From: Bifidobacterium coryneforme
GTDB lineage: Bacteria > Actinomycetota > Actinomycetes > Actinomycetales > Bifidobacteriaceae
DNA length: 64,000 nt
Reading direction: 5' to 3'
Assembly (NCBI RefSeq): GCF_000737865.1
Contig: NZ_CP007287.1
Location: forward strand, 728,868-792,867
Each line of letters opens with the position of its first letter. Positions within the stretch are counted from its first letter, which is position 1. A program made the translations under genes and the position numbers. Positions 1 through 9,674 of the stretch are shown here, one piece after another. The notes under the pieces are model-generated. The model was given only the letters and a program-made list of their open reading frames with translations. It was not told the origin of the DNA and did not search any database.

Positions 1-1031
1 AGAGGCCCCAGGAAGGCCGGTTCCGCGAGTTTGTCCAGGCGGATGTGGATGTGGTGGGCAATGGTGATCTTCCCGACCACTACGAGGTAGAGGTGCCGCT
101 TGTCATGCTCAGCGCCTTGGAGGAGCTTCGCGCGTTCGGCCTGCCCAAACCCACGGTCCATGCCAACAACCGTAAGCTGTCCGAAGGGTTCTATCGGGGC
201 ATTGGGCTGACCGACATCGAGGGTGTGCTCCGCGAGATCGACAAGCTGGACAAGGTCGGGGCGGACGAGGTTGCCGACCTTCTGGTATCTGAGTGCGGTG
301 CCGACCGGGAACAGGCCCGCGCCTGCCTGGATCTGGCCGAGTTGACCGCCCGGAACGGCGACCAGCTGCGCGAGCGGTTCGAGGACCTGGCCGACAGGGT
401 AGGCATGGATAAGGGATCGGACTCCTATGCGTTGGCCATGGAGGGACTGGGAACCCTGGCTATGATCATTGACGAGGCCGATAGGATCAGACCCGGCGCG
501 GTCATCGCGGACCTGAAGATCGCCCGCGGCCTGGACTACTACACCGGGTCCGTATATGAGACCTTCCTTGAGGGGGCCGAGTCCCTTGGTTCCGTTTGCT
601 CCGGCGGTCGCTACGACAACCTTGCCTCCCAGGGCAAGAAGACCTATCCGGGTGTGGGCCTGTCCATCGGGCTCTCCCGACTCCTGTCGTACCTGCTGGC
701 CCATGGGGCCCAGGCCTCGCGCGTCTCCCCGGCATCGGTCATGGTGGCCGTCTGGAACGAGGATGACCGCCCCGCCAGCAACCACATCGCCCAGGACCTC
801 AGGGCCAGGGGGATAGCGGCGGACGTGGCACCGACAGCCGCCAAGATAGGCAAGCAGATCCGGTACGCCGACCATCTGGGTATCCCCTATGTCTGGTTCC
901 CGGCCCAGGAAGACGGGGAAGAGGGCGACCAGGTCAAGAACATCATCACAGGAGATCAGGAACCTGCTGATTTGCTGTCTTGGACGCCGGATAGCGTATA
1001 TGCCCGGCAGACAGTGGAATTCAAGGCCTGA
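1..1031 (+). CDS. hisS: Histidyl-tRNA synthetase, 3' part
   Basis: Charges tRNA-His with histidine (class II aminoacyl-tRNA synthetase, cytoplasm). The gene enters the window already open; the reading frame starts at base 3, leaving about 342 residues of a protein usually near 460. Visible: motif 2 ([15 protein letters not shown]) at the left edge, the histidine-specific [13 protein letters not shown] motif (about codons 174-186 of the visible part), GGRYDNL, motif 3 ([11 protein letters not shown]), and a C-terminal anticodon-binding domain. It stops 38 bases before aspS, the usual hisS-aspS pair, so the two are probably co-transcribed. The start lies outside the window. Confidence 0.96.
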   Translation, partial: RPQEGRFREFVQADVDVVGNGDLPDHYEVEVPLVMLSALEELRAFGLPKPTVHANNRKLSEGFYRGIGLTDIEGVLREIDKLDKVGADEVADLLVSECGADREQARACLDLAELTARNGDQLRERFEDLADRVGMDKGSDSYALAMEGLGTLAMIIDEADRIRPGAVIADLKIARGLDYYTGSVYETFLEGAESLGSVCSGGRYDNLASQGKKTYPGVGLSIGLSRLLSYLLAHGAQASRVSPASVMVAVWNEDDRPASNHIAQDLRARGIAADVAPTAAKIGKQIRYADHLGIPYVWFPAQEDGEEGDQVKNIITGDQEPADLLSWTPDSVYARQTVEFKA

Positions 1032-1069
1032 CACAGGGACAGGCGAGCACAATGGAGGAACGAGGAAGC

Positions 1070-2875
1070 ATGGGCCGTTCGGCTTACAGAACCAGCTACG
1101 CCACGGAGGTCACCGAGGCCAGGATCGGAGAAGAGGTTACGGTCGCCGGTTGGGTGGATCGTCGTCGAGATCATGGCGGTGTGGCCTTCATTGATCTGAG
1201 GGACCGCTCAGGTCTGGTCCAGGTCGTCATCTACGACGAAGAGGTCGCCCGTCCCCTTCGGAGCGAGTTCGTCGTCCAGGTCAAAGGAATGGTGCGGGCC
1301 AGGCCCGAAGGCAACGACAACGACCATCTCACCACCGGTCATGTCGAGATCGTGGCCGATGCCATCACGGTGCTTTCCAAGTCCGATGCCCTGCCCTTCC
1401 AGGTCTCCACGGCCCTGGAGAACGAGTCCGAGAACAAGCTTCCCGGTGAGGATGTCCGCCTCAGGTACCGCTATCTGGACCTGCGCAGGCCCTCCATGCA
1501 GCAGGCGATTCGACTTAGGGCCAAGATGAACAAGGCCGCCCGTGCCGCCCTGGATGATATGGACTTCTGCGAAATCGAGACGCCCACCCTGATCAAGTCC
1601 ACTCCTGAGGGTGCCCGTGACTTCCTGGTGCCGGCCCGCCTGTCTCCCGGTTCCTGGTATGCCCTGCCGCAGTCCCCCCAGCTCCTGAAGCAGTTGCTGA
1701 TGGTCGGCGGGTTCGAGCGGTACTACCAGATAGCCCGTTGCTACCGTGACGAGGACTTCCGAGCCGATCGCCAGCCTGAGTTCACCCAGCTTGATATCGA
1801 GATGAGCTTCGCCTCGCAAGAGGATGTCATGGCCATGGCCGAGCAGGTCATCGCGTCCGTCTGGAAGGCAGCCGGCTTTGAGGTCAAGCTCCCCATCCAG
1901 CGCATCTCCTGGCATGATGCCATGGATAAGTATGGCTCCGATAAGCCTGACCTGCGCTTTGGCAACCAGATTGTCGAGTTGACCGATTACTTCAAGGACA
2001 CCCCCTTCCGGGTGTTCCAGGCCCCTTACGTTGGTGCCGTGGTCTATAAGGGCGCCGCCGACCTGCCCCGCCGTCAATTCGACGCATGGCAGGAGTGGGC
2101 CCGACAGCGTGGGGCCAAGGGCCTGGCATATGTCCAGTTCTCCGAAGACGGTGTTCTCAAGGGGCCTGTGGCCAAGAACCTGTCGGACCAGGAGCGTGAA
2201 GGGCTCAAGGAGGCCGTCCATGCCGAGAATGGTGATGCCGTCTTCTTTGCCGCCGGTCAGCGTGAGGTGTCCCAGACCCTCCTGGGTGCCGCCAGGGTCG
2301 AGATAGCCCGTCGTCAGGGGCTGTTGAAGCCTGATGAGTTCGCCCTTGCCTGGGTTGTCGACTTCCCGCTCTTCAAGCCAACGGATGACCCGGAGGACGA
2401 CGATGTGGCAGTGGGGCACTCCAAGTGGACCTCCATGCACCATCCCTTCACCATGCCTTCGGCAGACTGGATTGACAGGTTCGACCAGGATCCCGAGCAT
2501 GCCATGAGTGATTCCTACGATATCGTCTGCAACGGCGAGGAGATAGGCGGCGGTTCCGTCCGTATCCACCGTGATGACATCCAGGACAGGGTCCTGAACG
2601 TGCTGGGTATCGACAAGGAAGAGGCCCAGGAGAAGTTCGGATTCCTGCTTGAGGCCTTCAAGTATGGTGCACCGCCCCACGCGGGCATCGCCTTCGGATG
2701 GGATCGGGCTGCGCAGATTCTGTCCGGGGCCGATTCAATCCGCGATGTCATCGCATTCCCCAAGTCCGGTGGCGGACAGGATCCGATGACCGGTGCCCCG
2801 GCTCCCATCTCCGATGACCAGCGTGCCGAGACCGGCGTCGATTACGACCCGGATGCAGAGGACGAGACCGACTGA
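1070..2875 (+). CDS. aspS: Aspartyl-tRNA synthetase
   Basis: Class II synthetase that charges tRNA-Asp (possibly also tRNA-Asn, if this is the non-discriminating type paired with GatCAB; not decidable here). 601 residues, full length for the bacterial family: N-terminal OB fold ([21 protein letters not shown]), class II core with motif 2 ([20 protein letters not shown]), a GAD insertion domain, and motif 3 ([13 protein letters not shown]). ATG 1070 is chosen because GGAGGA (1054-1059) lies 10 bases ahead; an in-frame ATG at 1052 would add six residues but has no Shine-Dalgarno. It follows hisS closely and ends at a strong hairpin. Confidence 0.96.
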   Translation: MGRSAYRTSYATEVTEARIGEEVTVAGWVDRRRDHGGVAFIDLRDRSGLVQVVIYDEEVARPLRSEFVVQVKGMVRARPEGNDNDHLTTGHVEIVADAITVLSKSDALPFQVSTALENESENKLPGEDVRLRYRYLDLRRPSMQQAIRLRAKMNKAARAALDDMDFCEIETPTLIKSTPEGARDFLVPARLSPGSWYALPQSPQLLKQLLMVGGFERYYQIARCYRDEDFRADRQPEFTQLDIEMSFASQEDVMAMAEQVIASVWKAAGFEVKLPIQRISWHDAMDKYGSDKPDLRFGNQIVELTDYFKDTPFRVFQAPYVGAVVYKGAADLPRRQFDAWQEWARQRGAKGLAYVQFSEDGVLKGPVAKNLSDQEREGLKEAVHAENGDAVFFAAGQREVSQTLLGAARVEIARRQGLLKPDEFALAWVVDFPLFKPTDDPEDDDVAVGHSKWTSMHHPFTMPSADWIDRFDQDPEHAMSDSYDIVCNGEEIGGGSVRIHRDDIQDRVLNVLGIDKEEAQEKFGFLLEAFKYGAPPHAGIAFGWDRAAQILSGADSIRDVIAFPKSGGGQDPMTGAPAPISDDQRAETGVDYDPDAEDETD

Positions 2876-2891
2876 CGGTCGATTTCGTGCA

Positions 2892-2931
2892 GGGGAGGGG
2901 CCATCTGTTTCGGCCCCTCCCCATTGCTTTT
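2892..2931 (+). terminator. Rho-independent terminator after aspS
   Basis: An 11-bp perfect stem (2892-2902 with 2912-2922, GGGGAGGGGCC type), a 9-base loop and a T-rich tail (ATTGCTTTT). It separates hisS-aspS from the glu importer promoter. Confidence 0.85.
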
Positions 2932-3111
2932 CAGGGTGCTGGGTTATCCTTCCCGCTGATTCCCATGTTTCATTCGCATCTCCTCCTGAAATACACGCTC
3001 CTGCTCAATATGCGAGACTGGTTTTCCCGTTTCCCTTTTTGCTATTCAGCGGTTTTCCAAGGATTATCCGATTCGGCACCATCAACGCCTATCTGGAACC
3101 AACCTCGTTTC

Positions 3112-3149
3112 TTGCCTCCTAACAAACCTTGACTACACTGCCGTTTATG
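3112..3149 (+). promoter_or_regulatory. Putative promoter of gluABCD, leaderless
   Basis: TTGCCT (3112-3117), a 16-base spacer, then TACACT (3134-3139). Seven bases later comes ATG 3147, so the predicted transcript would begin at or beside the start codon. No Shine-Dalgarno precedes 3147. Inference from sequence only. Confidence 0.45.
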
Positions 3150-3962
3150 AGTGAAACCGAGACAAGAACAGCGCCTACCGTGGAAAGCCATGCCGGTAAT
3201 GGCGTCTCAGCAGCCATGACAGCCACCAAGCCTTTGGTGGAACTGTCCCACGTCGAAAAGCACTTCGGGTCCCTGCATGTCCTCAAGGACATCAACCTGA
3301 AGGTCAACACCGGGGAGGTCCTGGTGGTGGTCGGTCCGTCCGGTTCCGGCAAGTCGACCATGTGCCGGACCATCAACAGGCTGGAGTCCATCGATTCCGG
3401 TGTCATCAGGATAGACGGCGAACCCCTGCCGCAGGAAGGTAGGGACCTGGCCAATCTGAGGGCCGAGGTGGGTATGGTCTTCCAGTCTTTCAACCTGTTC
3501 GCCAACAAGACCATCCTGGAGAACATGACCCTGGCGCCGATCAAGGTGCGCCATATGGAGAGGAAGGATGCCGAGGACCTGGCTATGGATCTCCTGGCCA
3601 GGGTCGGAGTGGAATCCCAGGCATCCAAGATGCCCTCCCAGCTGTCCGGCGGTCAGCAACAGCGGGTGGCCATTGCGCGTGCCCTGGCCATGAAGCCCAA
3701 GATCATGCTCTTTGATGAGCCCACCTCGGCCCTTGATCCTGAAATGGTGAACGAGGTGCTTGATGTTATGACCCAGCTGGCCCAGGAGGGGATGACCATG
3801 ATCTGCGTCACCCACGAAATGGGATTCGCCCGCAGGGCAGCCAATCGAATCGTCTTCATGGCCGATGGTCGCATCCTCGAAGAGGACACCCCCGATGGCT
3901 TCTTCGACCACCCCAAGACCAAGCGCGCCCAAGACTTCCTCTCCAAGATACTCACTCACTGA
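3147..3962 (+). CDS. gluA: Glutamate-type amino-acid ABC transporter ATPase
   Basis: Cytoplasmic ATPase that powers import of a polar amino acid, most likely glutamate, glutamine or aspartate. 271 residues: Walker A GPSGSGKS (63-70), Q-loop VFQSFN, signature LSGGQQQR, Walker B IMLFDEP with SALDPE, and an H-loop histidine (VTHEMG). First gene of a four-gene importer in the order ATPase, binding protein, two permeases, as in corynebacterial gluABCD; the symbol is assigned by that order and similarity. ATG 3147 suits the leaderless promoter; TTG 3129 and ATG 3216 are alternatives. The first 25 residues look poorly conserved. Confidence 0.9.
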   Translation: MSETETRTAPTVESHAGNGVSAAMTATKPLVELSHVEKHFGSLHVLKDINLKVNTGEVLVVVGPSGSGKSTMCRTINRLESIDSGVIRIDGEPLPQEGRDLANLRAEVGMVFQSFNLFANKTILENMTLAPIKVRHMERKDAEDLAMDLLARVGVESQASKMPSQLSGGQQQRVAIARALAMKPKIMLFDEPTSALDPEMVNEVLDVMTQLAQEGMTMICVTHEMGFARRAANRIVFMADGRILEEDTPDGFFDHPKTKRAQDFLSKILTH

Positions 3963-4006
3963 GTCGAGTGAAGGCAAGACTTGAACAGTCATAGAAAGAA
4001 CATGGA

Positions 4007-4858
4007 ATGAAAGACAACATGCAAGGGATGGTGGTCCATGCCAGGCGGTTCTTACGCAACCTGACAGCGGCCCTGTGCGCCATGGCTTGTCTCTTCTCCC
4101 TGGCGGCCTGCGGGTCGGACAAGGGGGCCGGCAAGATTCGCATCGGAATCAAATTCGACCAGCCTGGAATGGGATTCAAGAAGTCCGGAACCTACGTGGG
4201 TTTCGACGTTGATGTGGCGACATACATAGCCAACAAGCTGGGGTATTCGGAAGACGACATCGTCTGGAAGGAGGCCCCTTCCAAGCAACGTGAGGCCATG
4301 CTTCAGAACGGTGACGTGGACATGATTCTGGCCACATACTCCATCACCGATGAACGAAAGAAGGCGGTCAGTTTTGCCGGGCCGTACATTGTGGCCGGGC
4401 AGGACCTCATGGTCAGGACGGATGACCACCAGATCAACGGGCCGGAGGACCTGAACGGCAAGCGCCTCTGCTCGGTGACCGGCTCTACGTCGGCCGTCAC
4501 CGTCAAGCAGAAGTTCGCCAGCGAGGTCCAGCTCATGGAGCAGCCCGGATACGCCGAGTGCGCCACCGCGCTGTTTTCGGGGATTGTCGATGCCGTTACC
4601 ACGGACGATATCATCCTGGCGGGCCTGGCCTCAGCCTCCCGCGGGCGGCTCAGGCTGGTCGGCAAGCCCTTCACCGAGGAGCGTTACGGGGTGGGCATCA
4701 AGAAAGGCGACAAGGAACTGGCAAAGAAGATCAACGCCGCTCTGGTGGATATGGAGGCCAACGGCTCCTGGCAGCGCGCCCTCGACAACAACACCAGGGG
4801 CACCCATTACAAGCCCAATCCCCAGTTCAATCCGCCCAAGCCTCAGGAAGGGGAGTGA
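4007..4858 (+). CDS. gluB: Glutamate-type solute-binding lipoprotein
   Basis: Extracellular, membrane-anchored binding protein of the gluABCD importer (SBP family 3). 283 residues. The long basic n-region and hydrophobic stretch end in lipobox LAAC with Cys35 the lipidation site. The mature part has the family pattern IGIKFDQPGMGF, GFDVDVATYIANKLGY, ITDERKKAVSFAGPY and a DAVTTDD hinge region. It lies 44 bases after gluA and 2 bases before gluC. In-frame ATGs at 4019 and 4028 would shorten the n-region, so the exact start is uncertain. A clear paralogue lies at 53050-53895. Confidence 0.92.
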   Translation: MKDNMQGMVVHARRFLRNLTAALCAMACLFSLAACGSDKGAGKIRIGIKFDQPGMGFKKSGTYVGFDVDVATYIANKLGYSEDDIVWKEAPSKQREAMLQNGDVDMILATYSITDERKKAVSFAGPYIVAGQDLMVRTDDHQINGPEDLNGKRLCSVTGSTSAVTVKQKFASEVQLMEQPGYAECATALFSGIVDAVTTDDIILAGLASASRGRLRLVGKPFTEERYGVGIKKGDKELAKKINAALVDMEANGSWQRALDNNTRGTHYKPNPQFNPPKPQEGE

Positions 4859-4860
4859 TC

Positions 4861-5538
4861 ATGGGTTCCGTGCTTCAGCTATTCTCCGAGTACAACATAC
4901 CGGGCGCCTTCTGGGTCAATATCCAGTTGACGCTTTGGGCTGCCCTCTTCTCGCTCATTCTGGGTGTGCTCCTGGTGGTCATGCGCATCTCGCCGATCTC
5001 CTCAATGAGGATCTTCAGCAAGGCCTATGTGGAGTTCTTCCAGAACATGCCCCTGACCATCATCATGGTCTTCATGGTCCTGGGTGCCTTTGCCCAGCTC
5101 AAGTTGAGTTTCTCGGACGTCTTTTCCGTGAACTTCTTCTGGCTGGCCGTGGTCGGACTGTCCTTCTACACAGCAGCCTTCGTCTGCGAGTCCCTGCGGT
5201 CCGGCATCAACACGGTTCCCCTAGGTCAGGCGGAAGCAGCCAGAGCCCTTGGTCTGAGCTTCATACAGTCGGCCTCTGAGATCATCCTGCCCCAGGCCTT
5301 CCGAGGATCGGTTGCGCCTCTGGGGAACACCTTCATCGCTCTCCTGAAGAACTCCACGGTGGCTGCAGCCGCGTCGGTGGCTTCGGAGAGCTCCTCCCTG
5401 ATGAGCGAGATGATTGAGTACCATGCCAATTCCATCGTGGCGATCTTCCTGATATTCGCCATGGGATACGTTGTTCTGATTCTGCCCATCGGGGCCCTGA
5501 CCACCTTCCTGTCCAACAAGCTAGCCGTGAGGAGGTGA
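4861..5538 (+). CDS. gluC: Glutamate-type ABC transporter permease 1
   Basis: Membrane subunit of the importer, HisM/GlnP type. 225 residues with about five transmembrane segments and the EAA loop (QAEAARALGLSFIQSASEIILPQAFRG) that docks the ATPase. ATG 4861 is preceded by GGAAGGGGAG. A longer same-frame reading starting at 4558 exists only as out-of-frame gluB sequence and was rejected. It ends just before gluD, whose ribosome site AGGAGG (5530-5535) lies inside the gluC 3' end. Confidence 0.92.
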   Translation: MGSVLQLFSEYNIPGAFWVNIQLTLWAALFSLILGVLLVVMRISPISSMRIFSKAYVEFFQNMPLTIIMVFMVLGAFAQLKLSFSDVFSVNFFWLAVVGLSFYTAAFVCESLRSGINTVPLGQAEAARALGLSFIQSASEIILPQAFRGSVAPLGNTFIALLKNSTVAAAASVASESSSLMSEMIEYHANSIVAIFLIFAMGYVVLILPIGALTTFLSNKLAVRR

Positions 5539-5543
5539 ACGGG

Positions 5544-6719
5544 ATGGCACAGACAAACGAGAGTTCACTCCTCTTTGACCAGCCCGGTCCCAAGGGGCGT
5601 CGCGTCATTCGTATCGCCAATTTCGTCGCGGCGTTGGTTTTCGCACTGGTTATTGTCCTGATTCTGATGCGTCTGCACAATCCCCCGGGCGGGGAGAACC
5701 AGCTCAGTTGGGATCTATGGAAGCCGGCACTTGATTATGAGGCCTGGACGGACTTCTACCTGCCGGGCCTATGGCTGACACTCAAGGCCGCGGTCCTGGC
5801 AGTGATAGGCTCAGTCCTCTTCGGTTTCATCTTCGGCATAGGACGCCTCCTTCCCAGCGTCATCGTTCGAACGGTTTCCGGTTTTATCGTCGAGTTCTGC
5901 AGGGCCGTCCCCGTTCTGATGCTGATGATTTTCTTCTGGCGGTGGTTCGCCTTCTCCGGCATCAGCGAAGCCTCCTACTGGGCCGTTGTTCTGGGATTGA
6001 TCCTCTACAACGGTTCTGTTGTGGCCGAGTTGATACGTTCCGGGGTGGGCAACCTGCCCAACGGACAGCGTGAAGCCTCCCTGGCCCTCGGTCTGACCAG
6101 GACCCAGTCGCTGATGCAGATAGAGGTGCCCCAGTCGGTCTACGCCATGCTCCCTGCGGCCGTGACCCAGCTGGTTGTGGTTCTTAAGGATACGGCCCTC
6201 GGTTCAATCATCATGTATACGGATCTGCTCCAGGAGTCTCGGCGGTTGGGATCCATGTACTTCAACATCCTCCAGACCCTGGTGGTTGCGGCCGTGGTCT
6301 ACTTCTTCGTCTGCTTCCTTCTCTCGCATTTCGCGCGCTGGCTACCCAGGAAGATGCAGGAACGGACGGCGGCCCCATCTGATTTTGTGGAGCCGGTGGC
6401 ACCCCTGGCCATCATGGATCCCTCGAATGTGAACCAGATCGCCGTGGCCAAGGAGGTCGACGAGGACAAGTACGGTGGCGCTCCCAGGCAGTACCATGAG
6501 CATCATCGGGGGTCCAACGCCTCCATCAAGCACTGGAAGAAGACCCGGTACATCCAGGGATACGACCGTACCCAGCCGGATACCCTGGTCGAGCCCAGGA
6601 GCATGGAGATATCCGATTTCCTCAAGCCACCTATCCCGTATAAGGACAAGAGGAACAAGGGGAAGAAGAAGGGGCGCGGTTCCAATGGCGCCTCCGATTC
6701 GTCCAGCAGGAAATCCTGA
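5544..6719 (+). CDS. gluD: Glutamate-type ABC transporter permease 2 with long C-terminal tail
   Basis: Second membrane subunit. 391 residues, clearly longer than the 220-270 usual for the family. Membrane core from about residue 25 to 265, with EAA loop NGQREASLALGLTRTQSLMQ and PQSVYAMLP. About 120 residues follow that are hydrophilic and, at the end, strongly basic (KDKRNKGKKKGRG), so probably cytoplasmic. ATG 5544 fits AGGAGG at 5530-5535; GTG 5535 is the longer alternative. Last gene of the operon, followed by a hairpin. Tail function unknown. Confidence 0.9.
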   Translation: MAQTNESSLLFDQPGPKGRRVIRIANFVAALVFALVIVLILMRLHNPPGGENQLSWDLWKPALDYEAWTDFYLPGLWLTLKAAVLAVIGSVLFGFIFGIGRLLPSVIVRTVSGFIVEFCRAVPVLMLMIFFWRWFAFSGISEASYWAVVLGLILYNGSVVAELIRSGVGNLPNGQREASLALGLTRTQSLMQIEVPQSVYAMLPAAVTQLVVVLKDTALGSIIMYTDLLQESRRLGSMYFNILQTLVVAAVVYFFVCFLLSHFARWLPRKMQERTAAPSDFVEPVAPLAIMDPSNVNQIAVAKEVDEDKYGGAPRQYHEHHRGSNASIKHWKKTRYIQGYDRTQPDTLVEPRSMEISDFLKPPIPYKDKRNKGKKKGRGSNGASDSSSRKS

Positions 6720-6737
6720 ACCTGATTCCTGTCAGTG

Positions 6738-6782
6738 AGCCTCCGCCCCTGCCTGATCGATGTTGGCAGGCGGGGGCTTTTC
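6738..6782 (+). terminator. Terminator after gluD
   Basis: GC-rich hairpin (AGCCTCCGCC..TGCC against GGCAGGCGGGGGCT, with a small bulge) ending in TTTT at about 6778-6782. It closes the gluABCD operon. Confidence 0.7.
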
Positions 6783-6816
6783 CATGAGTCCGGCACCCTA
6801 TGTGATTGCCGATGGA

Positions 6817-6832
6817 TAGACTGGGAGTCATG
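6817..6832 (+). promoter_or_regulatory. Putative -10 box of the helicase gene, leaderless arrangement
   Basis: TAGACT (6817-6822), seven bases, then ATG 6830. No convincing -35 is visible, so this rests mainly on the matching geometry at gluA, nadE and leuS. Confidence 0.3.
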
Positions 6833-9460
6833 TCTTTGTCAGAACATGTGCAACCCACCTCATCCACACCGGGGGAGACCTCGTCCAAGGAGCAAACCGG
6901 GGACCCTCTTCTCCTCGGCGACATGGTGCCGGAGTGGGGAGAGCCGCGCAATCTGACGGATGATGACATCTATGAGCGCTTCTTCCAATGGGTCGAATCC
7001 CGAGGCATCACCCCCTGGCCCCATCAGGAGGAGGCCATCCTCTCTTTGGTGTCTGGGAATCATGTCATTCTTGCCACTCCGACAGGTTCAGGGAAATCGA
7101 TGGTGGCTCTCGCCATGCACTACATCGCCCTCTGCACCGGGAGGCGGTCATACTACACGGCGCCCATCAAGGCTCTGGTCTCTGAAAAGTTCTTCGATCT
7201 GGTCAAGGTTCTGGGTCGTGACCGGGTGGGGATGATTACCGGTGACACCCATATCAATACGGATGCGCCGGTGATATGCTGCACGGCGGAGATTCTTGCC
7301 AACCAGGCCCTGCGCGAGGGGCGTCATGCCGATATCGGCTGTGTGGCCATGGATGAATTCCACTACTACGGTGACCCCGATAGGGGTTGGGCGTGGCAGG
7401 TACCGCTCCTGACCCTCCCCGACACCCAGTTCCTGCTTATGTCAGCCACCCTGGGTGATGTCAGCCAAATTGCCGATGACCTGGAGCGGAAGACAGGATC
7501 GGATGTGGACATCGTTTCGGATGCCCCACGACCTGTACCGCTGTCATACAGATACGTTGATACACCCCTGCCGACAACGGTCGAATCCTTGCTGGAGAAT
7601 CAGGACACTCCGGTCTACATCGTCCACTTTTCCCAGGATGCTGCCTTGGAGACCGCCCAGGCCCTGTCCAGTTCAGGGGTGTCGGACCGAAGGCAGCGTG
7701 ATCGGGTCAAGGAGGCCATGGCCGGAACACGGTTCACGACGGCCTTCGGCAAAATACTGCAGCGGCTTCTCCGCACTGGCGTGGGAATCCACCATGCTGG
7801 CATGCTTCCCCGCTACCGCCGACTGGTTGAGCAGCTGGCCCAGGAGGGATTGCTCCCCGTCATCTGCGGTACGGACACCTTGGGAGTCGGCATCAATGTA
7901 CCTATCCATACGGTCCTGCTGACAGGATTGACGAAGTTCGACGGGGCCAGGATGCGCAGGCTCCGGGCCAGGGAATTCCACCAGATAGCCGGGCGCGCGG
8001 GTCGGATGGGCTTCGATACCCAGGGCCTGGTCGTGGCCGAGGCGCCAGAGTACGAAATCGAAAACGCCAAGGCTGTGGCCAAGGCAGGCAATGATCCCAA
8101 GAAGCTGAAACGAATCAAAAAGAAGAAGCCTCAGGAGGGTTTCGTCACTTGGGGCGAGGGCACCTTCGACAAGCTGATCCACGCCAGCCCCGAAACCCTG
8201 ACACCACACCTGAAAATCACCCATGCCATGGTCCTGAACGAGGTGGCTCAGGGTGGTGATGCCCGCGCCAGGGTGGAAGACCTCATTGAGGACTCCCGTC
8301 AAACGCCCCAGCAGAAGGAGAACCTCCAGGAGAGGGCCGACGAGATATTCCAGACCCTGACCGACACCGAGGTCATCGAAACGGAGCGGAACCCTGATGG
8401 TGGTCTTGACTACTACACCACCGTCGATCTGCCTGAGGACTTCGCTCTGGATCAGCCTCTTTCGCCGTTTCTTCTGGCCGCCCTGGAGCTGCTGGATCCC
8501 GATGATCCCTCGTACGATATGGACCTCATTTCCATGGTCGAGGCCACCTTGGAGGATCCCAGGCAGATACTCAAGGCCCAGCAGCGACAGGCCAGGGATG
8601 TGGTAATTCAGGAGATGAAAGAGGAGGGGCTTGAATATGAGGATCGGATGGAACGGCTCCAGGAGGTGACCTACCCCATGCCGATGGGGGATATGCTGGC
8701 AGAGGCCTTTGACCGCTATCGCAGGGACGTGCCTTGGGCCAACGACTATGAGATTCACCCCAAGTCCGTCCTGCGCGACATGGTTGAGACGGCCTCGGAC
8801 TTCAACGGGTACATATCTCGCTATGGCATATCCCGGTCGGAGGGGACCCTCCTGCGCTACCTTTCTGATGCCTACAGGGCCTTGGACAGGACGGTTCCCG
8901 AAGAGTACCTGGACGAGCGCCTGGAGGATATCGTCTCCTGGCTTGGGCTGATTGTCCGATCGGTCGATTCCAGCCTGGTCGATGAGTGGGAGGCCGCAGG
9001 ACGTACGGACTCTGACCAGGGGAGCGGTCTGGACGCAGCCCCGCCCAGCCAGGACGACCAGGTGGTCAGGGACCGGCGAGGGCTGACGGTTCTGGTCCGT
9101 AACGCCATGTTCCAGCGGGTGGAACTGGTCGCCAACGACAGACCCGAGCGTCTGGCCGAGTTGGACTCCGACTGGGGTTACGGCTTGCGGGCTTGGCAGG
9201 ACACGCTGGATGACCTCTATGAGGCCCATGATGAGATACGGACGGATGCCCAGGCCCGGTCCACCGACTACTTCAGCATTAACCAGCAGGGGGAATCCAG
9301 GAATCACACCTGGAAGGTCCGCCAGATCTTCGACGACGTGGAGGGAGACCACGACTGGGGGATTGCCGGCATCGTAGACCTGGAAGCCACCCAGGAAAGC
9401 GGTCAGGTGGTATTCGGCGGCTATAGGGTCGGGCCCATCGAAGAACTCATGGCCCTCTGA
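6830..9460 (+). CDS. DEAD/DEAH-box helicase of the DUF3516 type
   Basis: Superfamily 2 ATP-dependent RNA/DNA helicase, 876 residues. Walker A TPTGSGKS (83-90), a DExH motif in AMDEFHYYGD, motif III LLMSATLGD, a GIHHAGMLPRYR segment, and motif VI HQIAGRAGRMG. The C-terminal half is long, acidic and without another recognisable enzyme motif, matching actinobacterial helicases that carry DUF3516 (recognised from overall architecture). Substrate unknown; a Ski2/Mtr4-like RNA role is possible. ATG 6830 is chosen for its -10/N7 spacing; ATG 6812 and TTG 6806 are alternatives. It converges on the importer at 9675. Confidence 0.85.
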   Translation: MSLSEHVQPTSSTPGETSSKEQTGDPLLLGDMVPEWGEPRNLTDDDIYERFFQWVESRGITPWPHQEEAILSLVSGNHVILATPTGSGKSMVALAMHYIALCTGRRSYYTAPIKALVSEKFFDLVKVLGRDRVGMITGDTHINTDAPVICCTAEILANQALREGRHADIGCVAMDEFHYYGDPDRGWAWQVPLLTLPDTQFLLMSATLGDVSQIADDLERKTGSDVDIVSDAPRPVPLSYRYVDTPLPTTVESLLENQDTPVYIVHFSQDAALETAQALSSSGVSDRRQRDRVKEAMAGTRFTTAFGKILQRLLRTGVGIHHAGMLPRYRRLVEQLAQEGLLPVICGTDTLGVGINVPIHTVLLTGLTKFDGARMRRLRAREFHQIAGRAGRMGFDTQGLVVAEAPEYEIENAKAVAKAGNDPKKLKRIKKKKPQEGFVTWGEGTFDKLIHASPETLTPHLKITHAMVLNEVAQGGDARARVEDLIEDSRQTPQQKENLQERADEIFQTLTDTEVIETERNPDGGLDYYTTVDLPEDFALDQPLSPFLLAALELLDPDDPSYDMDLISMVEATLEDPRQILKAQQRQARDVVIQEMKEEGLEYEDRMERLQEVTYPMPMGDMLAEAFDRYRRDVPWANDYEIHPKSVLRDMVETASDFNGYISRYGISRSEGTLLRYLSDAYRALDRTVPEEYLDERLEDIVSWLGLIVRSVDSSLVDEWEAAGRTDSDQGSGLDAAPPSQDDQVVRDRRGLTVLVRNAMFQRVELVANDRPERLAELDSDWGYGLRAWQDTLDDLYEAHDEIRTDAQARSTDYFSINQQGESRNHTWKVRQIFDDVEGDHDWGIAGIVDLEATQESGQVVFGGYRVGPIEELMAL

Positions 9461-9542
9461 CCCGGACGGTTCAAGTGGCATCCCTGCATGGAGTGAACCG
9501 GTGTTCGGGCCGTCACATGTGCAGGCCCTCCTACTGAAAAAC

Positions 9543-9592
9543 CAGGGAGGCCCCTGCTTCGGTTTCTGCAACCCGAAGCAGGGGCCTCCCTG
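9543..9592. terminator. Strong hairpin between convergent genes
   Basis: A 20-bp perfect inverted repeat (9543-9562 with 9573-9592) and a 10-base loop. On the minus strand it is followed by a T-rich stretch (GGTTTTTCAG), so it looks like the terminator of the minus-strand importer operon. On the plus strand, after the helicase, there is no T-tract. Confidence 0.8.
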
Positions 9593-9674
9593 TCCATGTG
9601 TCCGTCTGGTGTTCGTCAGGGCTTGGCACGGTTCTCGGACGAACGCCAGAGGCTGTGAATGAGGTGTTTTGTCA

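Noticed and set aside
1208..2680. 490-codon open frame antisense to aspS
   Set aside because: No recognisable domain or ribosome site; aspS is unambiguous on the plus strand.
4558..4860. Possible 100-residue extension of the gluC permease
   Set aside because: The region codes for gluB in another frame; extension residues are low-complexity Arg/Gly/Gln, and ATG 4861 has a good ribosome site.
7673..9571. 632-codon open frame antisense to the helicase gene
   Set aside because: Same GC-bias shadow; the plus strand carries clear helicase motifs over this span.
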